Positions 54,759 to 64,000 of a stretch of 64,000 bases of DNA are shown here, piece after piece (position 1 is the stretch's first letter; the number at the start of each line of letters is the position of its first letter). This DNA comes from Photorhabdus asymbiotica (GTDB taxonomy: Bacteria; Pseudomonadota; Gammaproteobacteria; Enterobacterales; Enterobacteriaceae), in the NCBI RefSeq assembly GCF_003634575.1, contig NZ_RBLJ01000002.1, forward strand, positions 620,001-684,000, written 5' to 3'. The notes beneath the pieces are model-generated. The model searched no databases, was not told where the DNA came from, and was given only the letters and a program-made list of their open reading frames with translations. Both the position numbers and the translations under genes were made by a program.

Positions 54759-55088
54759 GTGGACAAAAAAGATTGGCATCCAGCTGATATTATTGCCGCT
54801 TTAAAAAAGCAAGGAACAACCCTTTCAGCCGTATCTCGCAAAGCAGGGTTAGCATCATCCACATTGAGTAATGCATTGCACCGCCAATGGCCAAAAGGGG
54901 AAGCAATAATCGCAACAAAACTAGGGTTATCCCCTTCCGAAATATGGCCTTCTCGTTACCAAAAGAAAACCAATAGTGCGAATAGATTACTTTCAGAGGA
55001 AAGTATAGCGAGAAAAATAGAAATGAATCAGAATGTTTTTCACAATTTACATTATAGTGAAGAAAGAACTATTGATTCACGTAAATAA
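54759..55088 (+). CDS. Ner/Nlp-family DNA-binding regulator
   Basis: 109 residues starting with GTG at 54759 (DKKDWHPADIIAALKKQGTT), preceded by GGAG. The DNA-binding segment LSAVSRKAGLASSTLSNALHRQWPKGEAIIA and LGLSPSEIWPSRY match Ner of phage Mu and enterobacterial Nlp/SfsB. The C-terminal 30 residues are extra and variable. Next to a tail-fibre gene pair, it is probably a prophage remnant regulator. Confidence 0.85.
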   Translation: MDKKDWHPADIIAALKKQGTTLSAVSRKAGLASSTLSNALHRQWPKGEAIIATKLGLSPSEIWPSRYQKKTNSANRLLSEESIARKIEMNQNVFHNLHYSEERTIDSRK

Positions 55089-55185
55089 ATTTAATCTATA
55101 ACAGATAGCTGGCAATTAAAATTTAAGTTTTGTATCCCCCAAAGAACCATACCGTTAATTTTTGGGGGAAATTCAGCTTTTATTC

Positions 55186-55312
55186 TATACCTAATAGATT
55201 TCGAGTTGCAGCGCAACGGCAAGTGAACGCATCCCCAGGAACATAGATAACTATGTGACTGGGGTAAGTGAAAGCTGCCAACAAAGCAACAACTTGAAAA
55301 ATGAAGGGGATA
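55186..55312 (-). repeat. ERIC element (127 bp), copy 12
   Basis: Full-length copy between the Ner-like gene and the fibre-assembly gene; its right end abuts the stop codon of that gene (55313). Confidence 0.92.
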
Positions 55313-55735
55313 TCACTCTGGCAGTTCAGGCCAATCAATGTCCATTTCCTGTGAAATATCTATCCGGTTAAGCATCACTCTATATTCCTTCCATGCCAAT
55401 AAAGCCGTTCTTTCTTCTTCCGTGGCAATATCCAAATCGACGGCATCCTGTAATAATGCAATTTGATTTGTTGCCTCAATCATTAGTTGCTGTTTTTTAA
55501 GTTTAGCATGCTGCTGTAATTCTTCTTTTGTCGGTGGTGGAATATCCGCCCATTCTGGTAAGCCATTTTTACCCGCTATGCGATATTTACCTTCCGGAGC
55601 ACTACTAGCCGCATATTCCTGATAAATATCGTTACTGACTTCAGTAATATCATCTGGCAATGAACCAGCAGCAATATAATTTTTCTTCAGTTCTATGGGA
55701 TAGAATGCATTCTTTTTTGCGCTATAATAATACAT
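55313..55735 (-). CDS. Tail-fibre assembly protein (Tfa/Caudo_TAP family)
   Basis: 140 residues from ATG 55735 (MYYYSAKKNAFYPIELKK). Tfa proteins chaperone the trimeric fibre tip. The middle part GLPEWADIPPPTKEELQQHA and the C-terminal LLAWKEYRVMLNRIDI are typical. The start codon is 2 bases after the fibre gene stop, so the pair forms a unit. No other phage structural genes are near. Confidence 0.9.
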   Translation of the reverse strand: MYYYSAKKNAFYPIELKKNYIAAGSLPDDITEVSNDIYQEYAASSAPEGKYRIAGKNGLPEWADIPPPTKEELQQHAKLKKQQLMIEATNQIALLQDAVDLDIATEEERTALLAWKEYRVMLNRIDISQEMDIDWPELPE

Positions 55736-55737
55736 AA

Positions 55738-56574
55738 TTAATATCCTATCGCTATCCAAAAAAACGGGCTATTCCATTTGGCATTTACCCATGAATTAAA
55801 CAATTCGAAAGATGAATCATCAATCAAATTTACGTATCCAATAGACGCCCCCAGAATACCGATTTTTTTCTGAATCGGATTAATAATTACGGAGTAATCC
55901 ATACTGGAAAAACTAATTGGTAGCTGAATACGAGCCGCATGACCACCATGAATTACATCAGTTCGCCCCCATTGATAAATTACATCGGTATCCCCACATT
56001 TCCACCAACCATTAATAGCTTTACCGGCTGTGTTCTTATTGCCTTTAGTATTAATTTGTTTATCTATTTCTGATTTGGTGTACGTTCCTATATCCACTGC
56101 ATCCAAATGTATATCTTCAGATAGCTCCTTGCTATTAATTTTACGAATATTAGGTACTCTGTTACTAATATTTTCATTCAACGAATTTACTATATCTTGG
56201 GCAAGTTTTTGCGTAATTGCCAATGTGTCACTATCACCCACCACATCAGTAAGTTGAATAACACCTTTTTGTGTCAATGAAGCATTTGGAATGTCTTTCT
56301 TGACTTTTTGCTCTAAGGCTGCATTTAATTGTGTAGAGAGTTTTACTATATCACCATCATCCAAAACATCATCACCACATTGTGTAGATATGAAATTAGC
56401 CACCACGGATGATATAATTGACGACTGACGTAAGACCTTATTTAATAAATCAATGGAAATAATATTTGGGGGTATTCCAGTATTAAGGTACTGACTTTCT
56501 TCATATTCTCCTTGAGAAACAACATTAGCATCTTGGTTAGCAGAAAAAGCTTTAAAATCATTTTTATTACTCAT
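55738..56574 (-). CDS. Phage/tailocin tail-fibre protein
   Basis: 278 residues. N-terminal part unusual (MSNKNDFKAFSANQDANVV, attachment-like), a helical section, then the repeat-type motif ASLTQKGVIQLTD typical of fibre shafts, and a C-terminal receptor-binding domain with GWWKCGDTDVIYQWGRTD and end FFWIAIGY. Shorter than full phage fibres. With Tfa downstream it looks like a spare or swapped fibre cassette for a phage tail or R-type tailocin encoded elsewhere. Confidence 0.85.
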   Translation of the reverse strand: MSNKNDFKAFSANQDANVVSQGEYEESQYLNTGIPPNIISIDLLNKVLRQSSIISSVVANFISTQCGDDVLDDGDIVKLSTQLNAALEQKVKKDIPNASLTQKGVIQLTDVVGDSDTLAITQKLAQDIVNSLNENISNRVPNIRKINSKELSEDIHLDAVDIGTYTKSEIDKQINTKGNKNTAGKAINGWWKCGDTDVIYQWGRTDVIHGGHAARIQLPISFSSMDYSVIINPIQKKIGILGASIGYVNLIDDSSFELFNSWVNAKWNSPFFWIAIGY

Positions 56575-57111
56575 AAACTCTCCTTAAGGAAAAAACCAAT
56601 ACTTTCATTAAATAAGGTTCTGAGTTAATAGCTATTAAAACATATCACTTGTCATCGAATATAATTTTTAGATTGCATTTAAATCATAGTCTTTTTCTAA
56701 TCAAGGATGATGAAAAATTTTAATAACCAAAAGTGATTAATTATTTTCTCACAGTTTATAAGAATTACAATGAACTATTGAAACAAAATATGCAGAGAAT
56801 TTATTTAGCCCGATTATTTCCCATCCTTTTTATATCTCTTCCCATCAATTTTTCTATTTCATAAATAATATTCTGACATAAGCTAACCTGATAATCCAAG
56901 ATAGAATAAAACAAACCAATATACCTTATTTTTCACTTTAAAATTCGCCTATTACAGCAAAGAAACCCTTATAACAACTGACTTTGCAAGCACATAAAAA
57001 CATTATTAGTGCATTTATTAGCTTTAACTACCCAGAATACGTCTATTCTTAATATGTAGACAAATTCTATTGTCAATACTTATAAGCCTACTTTAAGTAA
57101 GGGAGAATTGT
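56575..57111. other. AT-rich intergenic region
   Basis: 537 bases between the fibre gene and the FMN-oxidase gene, divergent promoters. A GGGAGA ribosome-binding site precedes the downstream ATG. Nothing else seen. Confidence 0.55.
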
Positions 57112-58302
57112 ATGCCATCAAGAAGAGACGTCATGGTTGGAGGGTTAAGTCTTGCTGCTGCTGGTATCCTATCCACAGTATCCTCAGCCAATGCTGCAAC
57201 TGCTAATATAAAACTGCAAGGAGCTTATAAAGCAAGTAGCACAGAAAAAGACCTTGATATCATTAATCTTTATGACTTAGAAGAAGACGCACGCAAATTG
57301 ATTCCTGCTCCCCACTTTGGTTATATTAGCGGCGGTTCAGGTGATGAATGGACTTTACGCGAAAACACCAGAGCCTTTGATGATTACCAAATTATTCCAC
57401 ACTATCTCGCAGGAATAAAAGATCCTGACACAACAACCGAATTACTCGGTAGCAAAGTGGATATGCCTATTTTTATTCCCCCAATGGCGGCGCATGGACT
57501 GGCTCATACTACCGCAGAATTGGGAACAGCCAAAGGAGCTGCTAATGCTGGCACACTATTTACTGCACAAACACTTTCTAATTCATCTCTTGATGAGATA
57601 GCAAAGGTAAGTAAAGGTCCCAAATGGTTCCAAATTTATTTTACCAAGGATATGGGCATTAACCGTGAACTTATACACCGGGCTAAAGCTATGGGTGCCA
57701 CTGCAATAGTATTTACGGTTGATTTAGAATGGAATGGTAACAGAGAGGCCGATAAACGTAATAAATTTGTCTTCCCAAATTCACTGCCGTTTCCTAACAT
57801 CCCTAACGCTCCTGTCGGTGCAACATTAAAAGAGATCACTTCCATCTTTAAACGCGATCTTAATTTCAAAGATCTGGAATTCCTTGCCAAAGAATCGGGT
57901 CTTCCTATTATCGTAAAAGGTATTCAATCTGCCGAAAACGCGAAAGAGTGTGTTGACTACGGAGCCTCAGCCATTCAGGTATCTAATCATGGTGGCCGAC
58001 AGTTGGATACTGTCCCGGCAGCAATCACTTCATTACCGGGCATTGTTGAAGCTGTTGGGTCTAAAATTCCAGTCTATTTAGATGGAGGTATCCGTCGCGG
58101 TGTTCATGTATTTAAAGCTCTCGCATTAGGTGCTAAAGCTGTCGCTATCGGCAGACCAATTTTGTATGGGCTCGCCTTAGGCGGAGCACCAGGCGTTACA
58201 TCCGTTTTAAACCTACTTAAGGATGAGCTAAAACTTTGTATGAAACTGGCCGGATGCGCAGTTATTAAAGATATCGAGAGAAAATTTATCAGTTTGATTT
58301 AG
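57112..58302 (+). CDS. Tat-exported FMN-dependent 2-hydroxyacid oxidase/dehydrogenase
   Basis: 396 residues. The N terminus begins MPSRRDVMVGGLSLAAAGIL, a twin-arginine signal (SRRDVM), with cleavage probably after ANA (about residue 28). The rest is a TIM-barrel alpha-hydroxyacid oxidase (lactate/glycolate oxidase family): ISGGSGDEWTLRENTRAF at the N terminus, PPMAAHGLAH, QIYFTKD, the catalytic region SNHGGRQLDTVPA and GGIRRGVHVFKALALGAKAV. Likely uses flavin and, if an oxidase, makes H2O2 in the periplasm; substrate is unknown. Exported forms of this family are uncommon. Confidence 0.88.
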   Translation: MPSRRDVMVGGLSLAAAGILSTVSSANAATANIKLQGAYKASSTEKDLDIINLYDLEEDARKLIPAPHFGYISGGSGDEWTLRENTRAFDDYQIIPHYLAGIKDPDTTTELLGSKVDMPIFIPPMAAHGLAHTTAELGTAKGAANAGTLFTAQTLSNSSLDEIAKVSKGPKWFQIYFTKDMGINRELIHRAKAMGATAIVFTVDLEWNGNREADKRNKFVFPNSLPFPNIPNAPVGATLKEITSIFKRDLNFKDLEFLAKESGLPIIVKGIQSAENAKECVDYGASAIQVSNHGGRQLDTVPAAITSLPGIVEAVGSKIPVYLDGGIRRGVHVFKALALGAKAVAIGRPILYGLALGGAPGVTSVLNLLKDELKLCMKLAGCAVIKDIERKFISLI

Positions 58303-58329
58303 TGCATTAGCTAACTGATAAAAAAACCC

Positions 58330-58370
58330 ACCCCGTTTCATGTGAAACATGTAATTTCAGGAAACGGGGT
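58330..58370. terminator. Terminator hairpin between the FMN oxidase and the YceI gene
   Basis: ACCCCGTTTC/GAAACGGGGT stem with a 21-base loop containing a small CATG hairpin; the left flank has six A, so a T run only follows on the minus strand. Confidence 0.6.
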
Positions 58371-58405
58371 AAATAACATTCCCTTTAGAAACAACGGATC
58401 TCATA

Positions 58406-58969
58406 ATGAAAAAATTTTTTATCTCACTTGCTGCTACCCTTTTTACATTTGCAGTTCAAGCTACGGAATATGTCATTGATCCTAATCACACCAATGCCCG
58501 TTTTCAGATAGATCACTTTGCTACTACCACGAACCACGGCGGTTTTTATAATTTAGAAGGTAAGGTAGAATTTTCACCCGAAGAAAAAAGAGGTGTCGTC
58601 GATATATCCATTCCAATAAAAAATATCAATAGCGGTTCAGCATCATTTGATAACCATTTAAAAAGCGCTGATTTATTCGATGAAGAAAAATACCCAGTCA
58701 TTCGTTTTGTTTCAACAAAGTGGAATTTCAAGGGAGATAAAGTTAAAAGTATTGACGGAAATCTCACATTAATGGGTCAAACACATCCTATTACTCTGAA
58801 TGCAACAAAGTTCAATTGTTACCAAAGCCCAATTCTTAAGGCTGAAGTTTGTGGTGGAGATTTCCAAACTCAATTAGACCGTACTCAATGGGGAATGGAT
58901 TACCAGGTTAAAAACGGCATTAGCAAACAAGTTGATTTATATATTCAAGTTGAAGCCGCAAAAAAATAA
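58406..58969 (+). CDS. YceI-family periplasmic protein
   Basis: 187 residues, Sec signal MKKFFISLAATLFTFAVQATE with cleavage after QA-T (about residue 19). The mature part has the lipocalin-like YceI fold of polyisoprenoid binders: VIDPNHTNARFQIDHFATTTNHGGFYNLEGKVEFSP and SFDNHLKSADLFDEEKYPVI and TLMGQTHPITLNA. Isoprenoid/quinone binding is the family role. It follows the oxidase gene after 103 bases and may or may not share its transcript, as a hairpin lies between. Confidence 0.9.
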   Translation: MKKFFISLAATLFTFAVQATEYVIDPNHTNARFQIDHFATTTNHGGFYNLEGKVEFSPEEKRGVVDISIPIKNINSGSASFDNHLKSADLFDEEKYPVIRFVSTKWNFKGDKVKSIDGNLTLMGQTHPITLNATKFNCYQSPILKAEVCGGDFQTQLDRTQWGMDYQVKNGISKQVDLYIQVEAAKK

Positions 58970-59000
58970 TAAGTGATTATCTTCTGTATTAATTATTTAT

Positions 59001-59028
59001 TTCCCCTTGAAGAAAACTTCAAGGGGAA
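59001..59028. terminator. Bidirectional terminator between the YceI and DUF1266 genes
   Basis: Perfect 12-bp stem TTCCCCTTGAAG/CTTCAAGGGGAA with an AAAA loop between two convergent genes. Confidence 0.85.
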
Positions 59029-59044
59029 ATGTTTCATATAAATA

Positions 59045-60190
59045 TTAATGAAGTACACGAGATACCAATGATTCATCAATATCTATTTCACAAACTCTCT
59101 GCTCTTCTATCTTACTACGTAAAACTTCCTCAACTAATGCAGAGAAACCGGTCATCATTTGCCGTTCCATAATAATACCTTTTGGTTCAGGCCATGGAAG
59201 TTTAGCAATTGGCCAATCACAATGTAATTTATAATAATTAAATTGTTCCAATCTCCCTTTAGTTTTATCAAAATCATTACTCCAGTAGGTATTTCCCAAC
59301 CGAAAATTTGTATAAAAATCATCAAAACTACCGAAGATCTCATAAATATAATCAGCGGTTTTAAGCATATTTTCCCATGCCATTTCTTCGCTAATATAAC
59401 CAGCACAAAAACAGTTACGACTTAAAACAATTGCAAGCCACAAATCGAATCCCCACACTAATGCAGGTGGATGTCCATTAACAGACCGAGAACATTTACG
59501 AATATAATCAGGTGTTACCTCAACTAATTTAGCAAGAACCTCAAACATTTTTCCGTCACTAAGAGCAACATCAACAGCAAAATGTTTCGAATGCACGCCA
59601 TGCCATAAACCCGTTAGCATTTTCATATAACCTTCTTCATCAAGAATCCCCCAGTCGCTGTATAATTGGGATTGATGTTCTTGGGCTGCTGATAATGGTA
59701 ACAGGTAATAACAATAATCATCATGGGCAACACGTGACTGTAAAGGATAATGTTCTAGAGTTTCACTCCAAAAACCTAGCCAATAGTCACTGACAATATT
59801 CAACCGTAATACCTGACGTTTTTCTTCTGGTAAAAGAGATAAACCTGCCTGTTGATAATAACGCCGTTGTTCCCATTCTGGACGTTTAACAATACGGTAA
59901 ATAATAACAAAGAGTAATATTACTACCACTAATGCAACACTTCCTACTTTAGTTAAAAGTAAATAATCTTTATCTGGAACATATACATCGCCCATTATTG
60001 ATAAGACAATTGCTACAGATAATATAATTCCCATACCCACTGCAATTACAAATAAAATATTAATGACTGTATATAAAAGACGGAGAAAAGGAGATTTTCT
60101 TTTCTCACAGAGAATGTTCTTTATTATCTGATAACCTTTAACAGGAAATTGTCTGTAATGAGGCTGATTTTGTAAAAGTTCTTTCGCCAC
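59045..60190 (-). CDS. DUF1266-domain membrane protein
   Basis: 381 residues. Two hydrophobic helices at about 38-65 and 80-103; after that a cytoplasmic part with the DUF1266 signature WGFDLWLAIVLSRNCFCAGYIS and the earlier DWGILDEEGYMKMLTGLWHG. E. coli YbeR/YbeU-type proteins share this domain; function unknown. It is a single gene, convergent with the YceI gene and divergent from zur. Confidence 0.75.
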   Translation of the reverse strand: MAKELLQNQPHYRQFPVKGYQIIKNILCEKRKSPFLRLLYTVINILFVIAVGMGIILSVAIVLSIMGDVYVPDKDYLLLTKVGSVALVVVILLFVIIYRIVKRPEWEQRRYYQQAGLSLLPEEKRQVLRLNIVSDYWLGFWSETLEHYPLQSRVAHDDYCYYLLPLSAAQEHQSQLYSDWGILDEEGYMKMLTGLWHGVHSKHFAVDVALSDGKMFEVLAKLVEVTPDYIRKCSRSVNGHPPALVWGFDLWLAIVLSRNCFCAGYISEEMAWENMLKTADYIYEIFGSFDDFYTNFRLGNTYWSNDFDKTKGRLEQFNYYKLHCDWPIAKLPWPEPKGIIMERQMMTGFSALVEEVLRSKIEEQRVCEIDIDESLVSRVLH

Positions 60191-60406
60191 AAATGATTCC
60201 TCTTCGGAAATTATCTGTCATACATGATAATTCTTATCTGCGTTATCACAAACTTCAAAAAAACATTATTTTTACCGCTAAGTATCAATTTAACCAAATT
60301 AACTCTATCAGGGGACAATCGCGAGCAATTTTTCTGGATAATATTTTCTATCGTAGAAACATGATAACATCACAATACTGTCATCATGCTGGTTGTAAGG
60401 GGCGCA

Positions 60407-60916
60407 ATGGAACTAATTAATCAAAAAAAGTTACTGGAACAGGCTGAAACTATTTGTCAAGCCAGGGGAGTCCGTTTGACTCCACAACGGCTTGAAGTTT
60501 TACGTCTGATTTCAGAGCAACCCGGAGCAATCAGTGCTTATGATTTGCTGGATTTATTACGGGCAGCAGAGCCACAAGCCAAGCCTCCAACCATCTACCG
60601 AGCACTGGAATTTCTGCTAGAACAAGGATTTATTCATAAAATAGAATCCACCAACAGTTATGTACTGTGCCACCATATTGAACACCCAAGCCACACTTCA
60701 GCGATGTTTATTTGTGATCGCTGTGGTTCCGTTTCAGAACGGGATGGTGTCGCCATTGAATCTGCGATTCAACAATTAGCAAAAACTGCCGGATTCAACT
60801 TACGCCATACGGTAATTGAAGCACACGGATTATGTTCACCTTGTGAAGAGATTGAATCTTGCACTGAACGGGATGAATGCCAGCATGACCACAACATTCA
60901 GTTAAAAAAGAAATAA
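60407..60916 (+). CDS. zur: Zinc uptake regulator Zur
   Basis: Fur-family repressor that senses zinc and represses zinc-uptake genes. 169 residues from the ATG at 60407 (MELINQKKLLEQAETICQARGVRLTPQR), AAGGGG ahead; a seven-codon longer start is less like the family. Zinc ligand motifs: CHHIEHPSHTSAMFICDRCGSV and the C-terminal CSPCEEIE / CQHDH. Located before the lexA region as in E. coli (zur-lexA convergent). Confidence 0.94.
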   Translation: MELINQKKLLEQAETICQARGVRLTPQRLEVLRLISEQPGAISAYDLLDLLRAAEPQAKPPTIYRALEFLLEQGFIHKIESTNSYVLCHHIEHPSHTSAMFICDRCGSVSERDGVAIESAIQQLAKTAGFNLRHTVIEAHGLCSPCEEIESCTERDECQHDHNIQLKKK

Positions 60917-60970
60917 ATAGCCAGTACTGAATGTTTTGTACAAATCAATCATCCAGCTGAAAAGACAACT

Positions 60971-61022
60971 GCAGAATCACGTTCAAGACAATCATAATGA
61001 TGCATTCAAAACATGATTCTGC
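60971..61022. repeat. 9-bp inverted repeat between zur and lexA
   Basis: GCAGAATCA and TGATTCTGC, 34 bases apart, in the convergent zur-lexA gap; may act as a weak transcription end for both. Not certain. Confidence 0.35.
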
Positions 61023-61082
61023 CGGAATACTGCAATTACCCAATTCCCAATAATCACCCAAAAACTGTGATTCAAATTACTA

Positions 61083-61688
61083 TCAGAACCAGCCACCGCT
61101 ACGAATCACTCCAACTGCCAATCCTTCGATTGTCAAATTTTTCTCACGTAAATCAATAACGATTGGCTTAAACTCCGGGTTTTCTGCCAGCAATTCAACT
61201 TTATTCCCAGTCTGTTTAAAACGTTTTACAGTTACTTCATCTTCAATACGGGCAACAATAACCTGCCCATTACGAACATCCTGTGTTTTATGAACAGCCA
61301 ACAAATCACCATCCATGATCCCAATATCTTTCATGGACATTCCGCTGACTCTTAACAGAAAATCTGCACTGGGTTTAAATAGTGCAGGATCAACCTGATA
61401 ATGACTTTCAATATGCTCCTGTGCCAGCAGTGGTTCACCGGCAGCAACACGACCAATCAACGGTAAACCAGATTCTTCAAGCAGCAAACGGATACCTCTG
61501 GATGCCCCGGCAACAATCTCTATCACCCCTTTACGAGCCAACGCCTTTAAATGCTCTTCAGCCGCATTCGGTGAACGAAAGCCAAGATGTGATGCAATTT
61601 CAGCACGCGTTGGCGGCATACCCGTTTGCGAAATGTGGTCACGCACTAAGTCATAAACTTGTTGCTGCCTTGCAGTAAGTGCTTTCAT
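61083..61688 (-). CDS. lexA: LexA repressor
   Basis: SOS repressor; 201 residues (E. coli 202). N-terminal winged helix [24 protein letters not shown], Ala-Gly cleavage site VAAGEPLLA and the S24 catalytic serine in [16 protein letters not shown] with the lysine in [12 protein letters not shown]. Two LexA boxes precede it, so it controls itself. Downstream of dgkA in the plsB/dgkA/lexA cluster. Confidence 0.97.
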   Translation of the reverse strand: MKALTARQQQVYDLVRDHISQTGMPPTRAEIASHLGFRSPNAAEEHLKALARKGVIEIVAGASRGIRLLLEESGLPLIGRVAAGEPLLAQEHIESHYQVDPALFKPSADFLLRVSGMSMKDIGIMDGDLLAVHKTQDVRNGQVIVARIEDEVTVKRFKQTGNKVELLAENPEFKPIVIDLREKNLTIEGLAVGVIRSGGWF

Positions 61689-61696
61689 TTCGCCTC

Positions 61697-61712
61697 CTGT
61701 TTGTTTATACAG
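61697..61712. promoter_or_regulatory. LexA box 1 of the lexA promoter
   Basis: CTG-TTTGTTTATA-CAG, 9 bases upstream of the lexA ATG. Confidence 0.85.
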
Positions 61713-61717
61713 TCAAG

Positions 61718-61733
61718 CTGTGAGTATATACAG
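61718..61733. promoter_or_regulatory. LexA box 2 of the lexA promoter
   Basis: CTG-TGAGTATATA-CAG; 21 bp centre to centre from box 1, the tandem spacing known for lexA promoters. Confidence 0.88.
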
Positions 61734-61807
61734 GTAAATAGCAATTTGGAACCTGTCAGGACGGAAAATCAGCTAATTGCAATACATTACTCAATTAGTA
61801 AACGAAA

Positions 61808-62179
61808 CTAACTCATAAAAAACTGCCAAAGAATGACACTCCAGACAACTAATGCCAGAATAATCGTCAAAAAGACTGCCGCCGAACCCATATCCTTCGC
61901 CCGACCGGACAGCTCATGGAACTCACTGCCAATACGATCAACAATCGCCTCAATAGCGCTGTTCAGAATTTCCACAATCACCACCAACATGACTGAACCA
62001 ATGAGTAAAATACGCTCAATTACGCTGATGTCGAGATAAAATGCAACGATCACAGCCAATACCGCTACGATTATTTCCTCCCGGAAAGCGGCTTCATGCT
62101 GCCATGCAGCCTTAATACCTTTCACCGAATATCTGGTTGCTTTAATGATACGGGTCAGTCCTACAGATTGATTTTTCAT
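61808..62179 (-). CDS. dgkA: Diacylglycerol kinase DgkA
   Basis: Small trimeric inner-membrane kinase that recycles diacylglycerol to phosphatidic acid. 123 residues, three transmembrane helices after an N-terminal amphipathic helix ([23 protein letters not shown]). The family signature [15 protein letters not shown] is intact, including the catalytic Glu. Divergent from plsB, as in E. coli. Confidence 0.96.
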   Translation of the reverse strand: MKNQSVGLTRIIKATRYSVKGIKAAWQHEAAFREEIIVAVLAVIVAFYLDISVIERILLIGSVMLVVIVEILNSAIEAIVDRIGSEFHELSGRAKDMGSAAVFLTIILALVVWSVILWQFFMS

Positions 62180-62299
62180 AAATTACTCACATCATGTATG
62201 AGGTTGTTTGACACTTTTCATATTTATTATTGTCTTAACTCAACAGATCTCAACACCTGTTTCTGTTATGCTTGCGACGTATTGCTAACGAGAGGCTTT

Positions 62300-64000
62300 A
62301 TGTTATTTATGTCAGGTTGGCGTAAAATATATTATAATTTATTGAATTTACCACTAAAAATACTGGTAAAGAGCAAACTTATTCCTACAGATCCCATTAC
62401 TGAATTGCGGCTCGATACGACACGCCCTATTCTGTACGTGCTGCCATATCACTCCAAAGCAGACTTACTGACATTACGTCAGCAATGTCTGGAGCAGGAT
62501 CTGCCAGACCCTTTAAACCCACTTGAGATAGGAGACACCGAACTTCCCAGCTATGTCTTTATTGATAATGGCCCGCGTGTATTCCGCTATTACGCACCAA
62601 AGCAAGAATCTGTAAAAATTTTCCATGCTTATCTGGACCTGCATCGCAATAATCCAAATCTGGATATTCAGATGCTACCAGTTTCTGTCATGTTTGGCCG
62701 TTCACCCGGACGTGAAGGACAAAGCACCCCACATCTACGGCTGCTTAATGGTATCCAGAAATTCTTTGCCATTCTCTGGCTTGGCCGGGATAGTTTCGTT
62801 CGCTTTTCAAATACAGTATCTCTGCGTTATATGGCTACTGAGCATGGTACTGACAAGACGATTGCCCATAAACTAGCTCGTGTAGCACGGATGCACTATT
62901 CACGTCAGCGTTTGGCAGCAGTAGGTCCGCGTTTGCCAGTCCGTCAAGCTCTGTTTAATAAATTGCTAGCTTCGAAAGCAATAGAAAAAGCCGTCTCCGA
63001 TGAAGTTCGTACCAAGAAAATCTCACATGAGAAAGCTCAACAGAATGCCATCAACATGATGGAAGAAATTGCCGCGGATTTCTCTTATGAAACTGTACGG
63101 CTGTCAGGACGTGTACTCGGTTGGACCTGGAACCGCCTGTACCAAGGGATTAACGTTCATAATGCTGAACGGGTCCGTCGCCTGGCACAAGATGGTCACG
63201 AACTGGTTTATGCTCCCTGCCATCGTAGCCATATGGATTATCTGCTGCTTTCCTATGTGCTCTATCATCAGGGCTTAGTGCCACCCCATATCGCCGCAGG
63301 TATTAACCTGAATTTCTGGCCAGCAGGGCCGATCTTCCGACGTTTAGGTGCATTTTTTATCCGTCGCACTTTCAAAGGCAATAAACTCTATGCCACGATA
63401 TTCCGTGAATATTTGGGTGAGTTATTTGCACGCGGTTACTCTGTCGAATACTTTATGGAAGGTGGTCGTTCCCGGACGGGTCGTTTACTCGATCCCAAAA
63501 CGGGTACGCTGACCATGACGTTACAAGCGCTGCTGAGAGGTGAATCACGCCCAATCACTATCATTCCGATTTATATCGGTTACGAACATGTGATGGAAGT
63601 TGCTACCTACGCCAAAGAGCTACGTGGTGCAACTAAAGAAAAAGAGGGCTTCTTCCAGATGATGCGCGGTTTACGTAAACTTCGTAATTTGGGGCAAGGC
63701 TATGTGAACTTTGGCGAACCTATCCCGCTGATCCAATACCTTAATCACCATGTTCCTGACTGGCGTGATTCTATTGATCCAATAGAATTCCAACGCCCAG
63801 AGTGGATTACCCCAGCAATCAGTAAACTGGCAGGGAAAATTATGGTGAACATCAACAATGCTGCGGCAGCTAACGCAATCAATCTGTGTACAACCGCCCT
63901 GCTTTCATCACGTCAGCGAGCACTTACTCGCGAACAACTGATTGAGCAACTGGACTGTTATATACAACTCATGCGCAATGCACCTTATGCTGCCGATGTC
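62300..64000 (+). CDS. plsB: Glycerol-3-phosphate acyltransferase PlsB (3' end cut off)
   Basis: First acylation step of phospholipid synthesis at the inner membrane. 567 codons seen of about 810. Two possible starts: ATG 62300 (AGAGG four bases away) or ATG 62309 ([19 protein letters not shown]), the latter matching the usual N terminus. The HX4D motif is in [13 protein letters not shown] and GGRSRTG follows later. Divergent from dgkA. Confidence 0.94.
   Translation, partial: MLFMSGWRKIYYNLLNLPLKILVKSKLIPTDPITELRLDTTRPILYVLPYHSKADLLTLRQQCLEQDLPDPLNPLEIGDTELPSYVFIDNGPRVFRYYAPKQESVKIFHAYLDLHRNNPNLDIQMLPVSVMFGRSPGREGQSTPHLRLLNGIQKFFAILWLGRDSFVRFSNTVSLRYMATEHGTDKTIAHKLARVARMHYSRQRLAAVGPRLPVRQALFNKLLASKAIEKAVSDEVRTKKISHEKAQQNAINMMEEIAADFSYETVRLSGRVLGWTWNRLYQGINVHNAERVRRLAQDGHELVYAPCHRSHMDYLLLSYVLYHQGLVPPHIAAGINLNFWPAGPIFRRLGAFFIRRTFKGNKLYATIFREYLGELFARGYSVEYFMEGGRSRTGRLLDPKTGTLTMTLQALLRGESRPITIIPIYIGYEHVMEVATYAKELRGATKEKEGFFQMMRGLRKLRNLGQGYVNFGEPIPLIQYLNHHVPDWRDSIDPIEFQRPEWITPAISKLAGKIMVNINNAAAANAINLCTTALLSSRQRALTREQLIEQLDCYIQLMRNAPYAADV

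Overview
The window looks like a chromosome segment of a Photorhabdus-type member of the Morganellaceae/Enterobacterales. This is an inference from three things: conserved enterobacterial gene order (fadBA, fre-ubiD, rfaH, hemB, tatABC, ubiEJB, rmuC, udp, metE/metR, ssb/uvrA, alr-dnaB, zur, lexA-dgkA-plsB) at about 40% GC; twelve ERIC elements (about 127 bp) in 64 kb; and AT-rich accessory genes between the core blocks. Species could not be checked by a database search.

Layout. 1-16.5 kb is core metabolism: fatty-acid beta-oxidation (fadB, cut by the window edge, and fadA), flavin reductase and ubiquinone decarboxylase (fre, ubiD), the antiterminator rfaH, a metal-variant hemB, the Tat translocase (tatA-B-C), the ubiquinone operon ubiE-ubiJ-ubiB, rmuC, a DedA protein, a tyrosine-phosphatase-like protein and udp. 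17-29.8 kb holds pcp, a Tat-exported intradiol dioxygenase, metE/metR with a shared regulatory region, yjcE and ghxP, an MFS and a TauE/SafE transporter, and a two-gene envelope-protein unit.

30-38.9 kb is an accessory zone. It has a small unrecognised protein, a perfect 30-copy 12-bp tandem array, a PAAR/S-pyocin effector whose colicin-E-type DNase tip is frameshifted, an Im-type immunity gene with a premature stop, and a second orphan toxin tip. A 29-bp direct repeat joins the two tips. It also has a decayed frmR in front of an intact frmA-frmB pair, and the remains of a mobile element (AlpA-like regulator, two small ORFs, a structured non-coding stretch).

38.9-52 kb returns to core genes: ssb/uvrA with a LexA box, psuK-psuG, tyrB, alr, dnaB, qor and dusA. 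52.2-56.6 kb is again accessory and very AT-rich: a four-gene unit (XRE regulator, unknown protein, VUT-family membrane protein, VOC-fold protein), a Ner/Nlp-like regulator, and a tail fibre plus fibre-assembly pair without a phage. 57-64 kb has a Tat-signal FMN-dependent 2-hydroxyacid oxidase, a YceI protein, a DUF1266 membrane protein, zur, lexA with two LexA boxes, dgkA and the start of plsB.

The most notable point is the effector locus at 32.5-34.8 kb. Both toxin and immunity of the current tip are damaged, while a complete alternative tip lies downstream behind a 29-bp exact repeat 750 bp away. One recombination event would delete the damaged pair and give an uninterrupted PAAR-pyocin-new-toxin gene.
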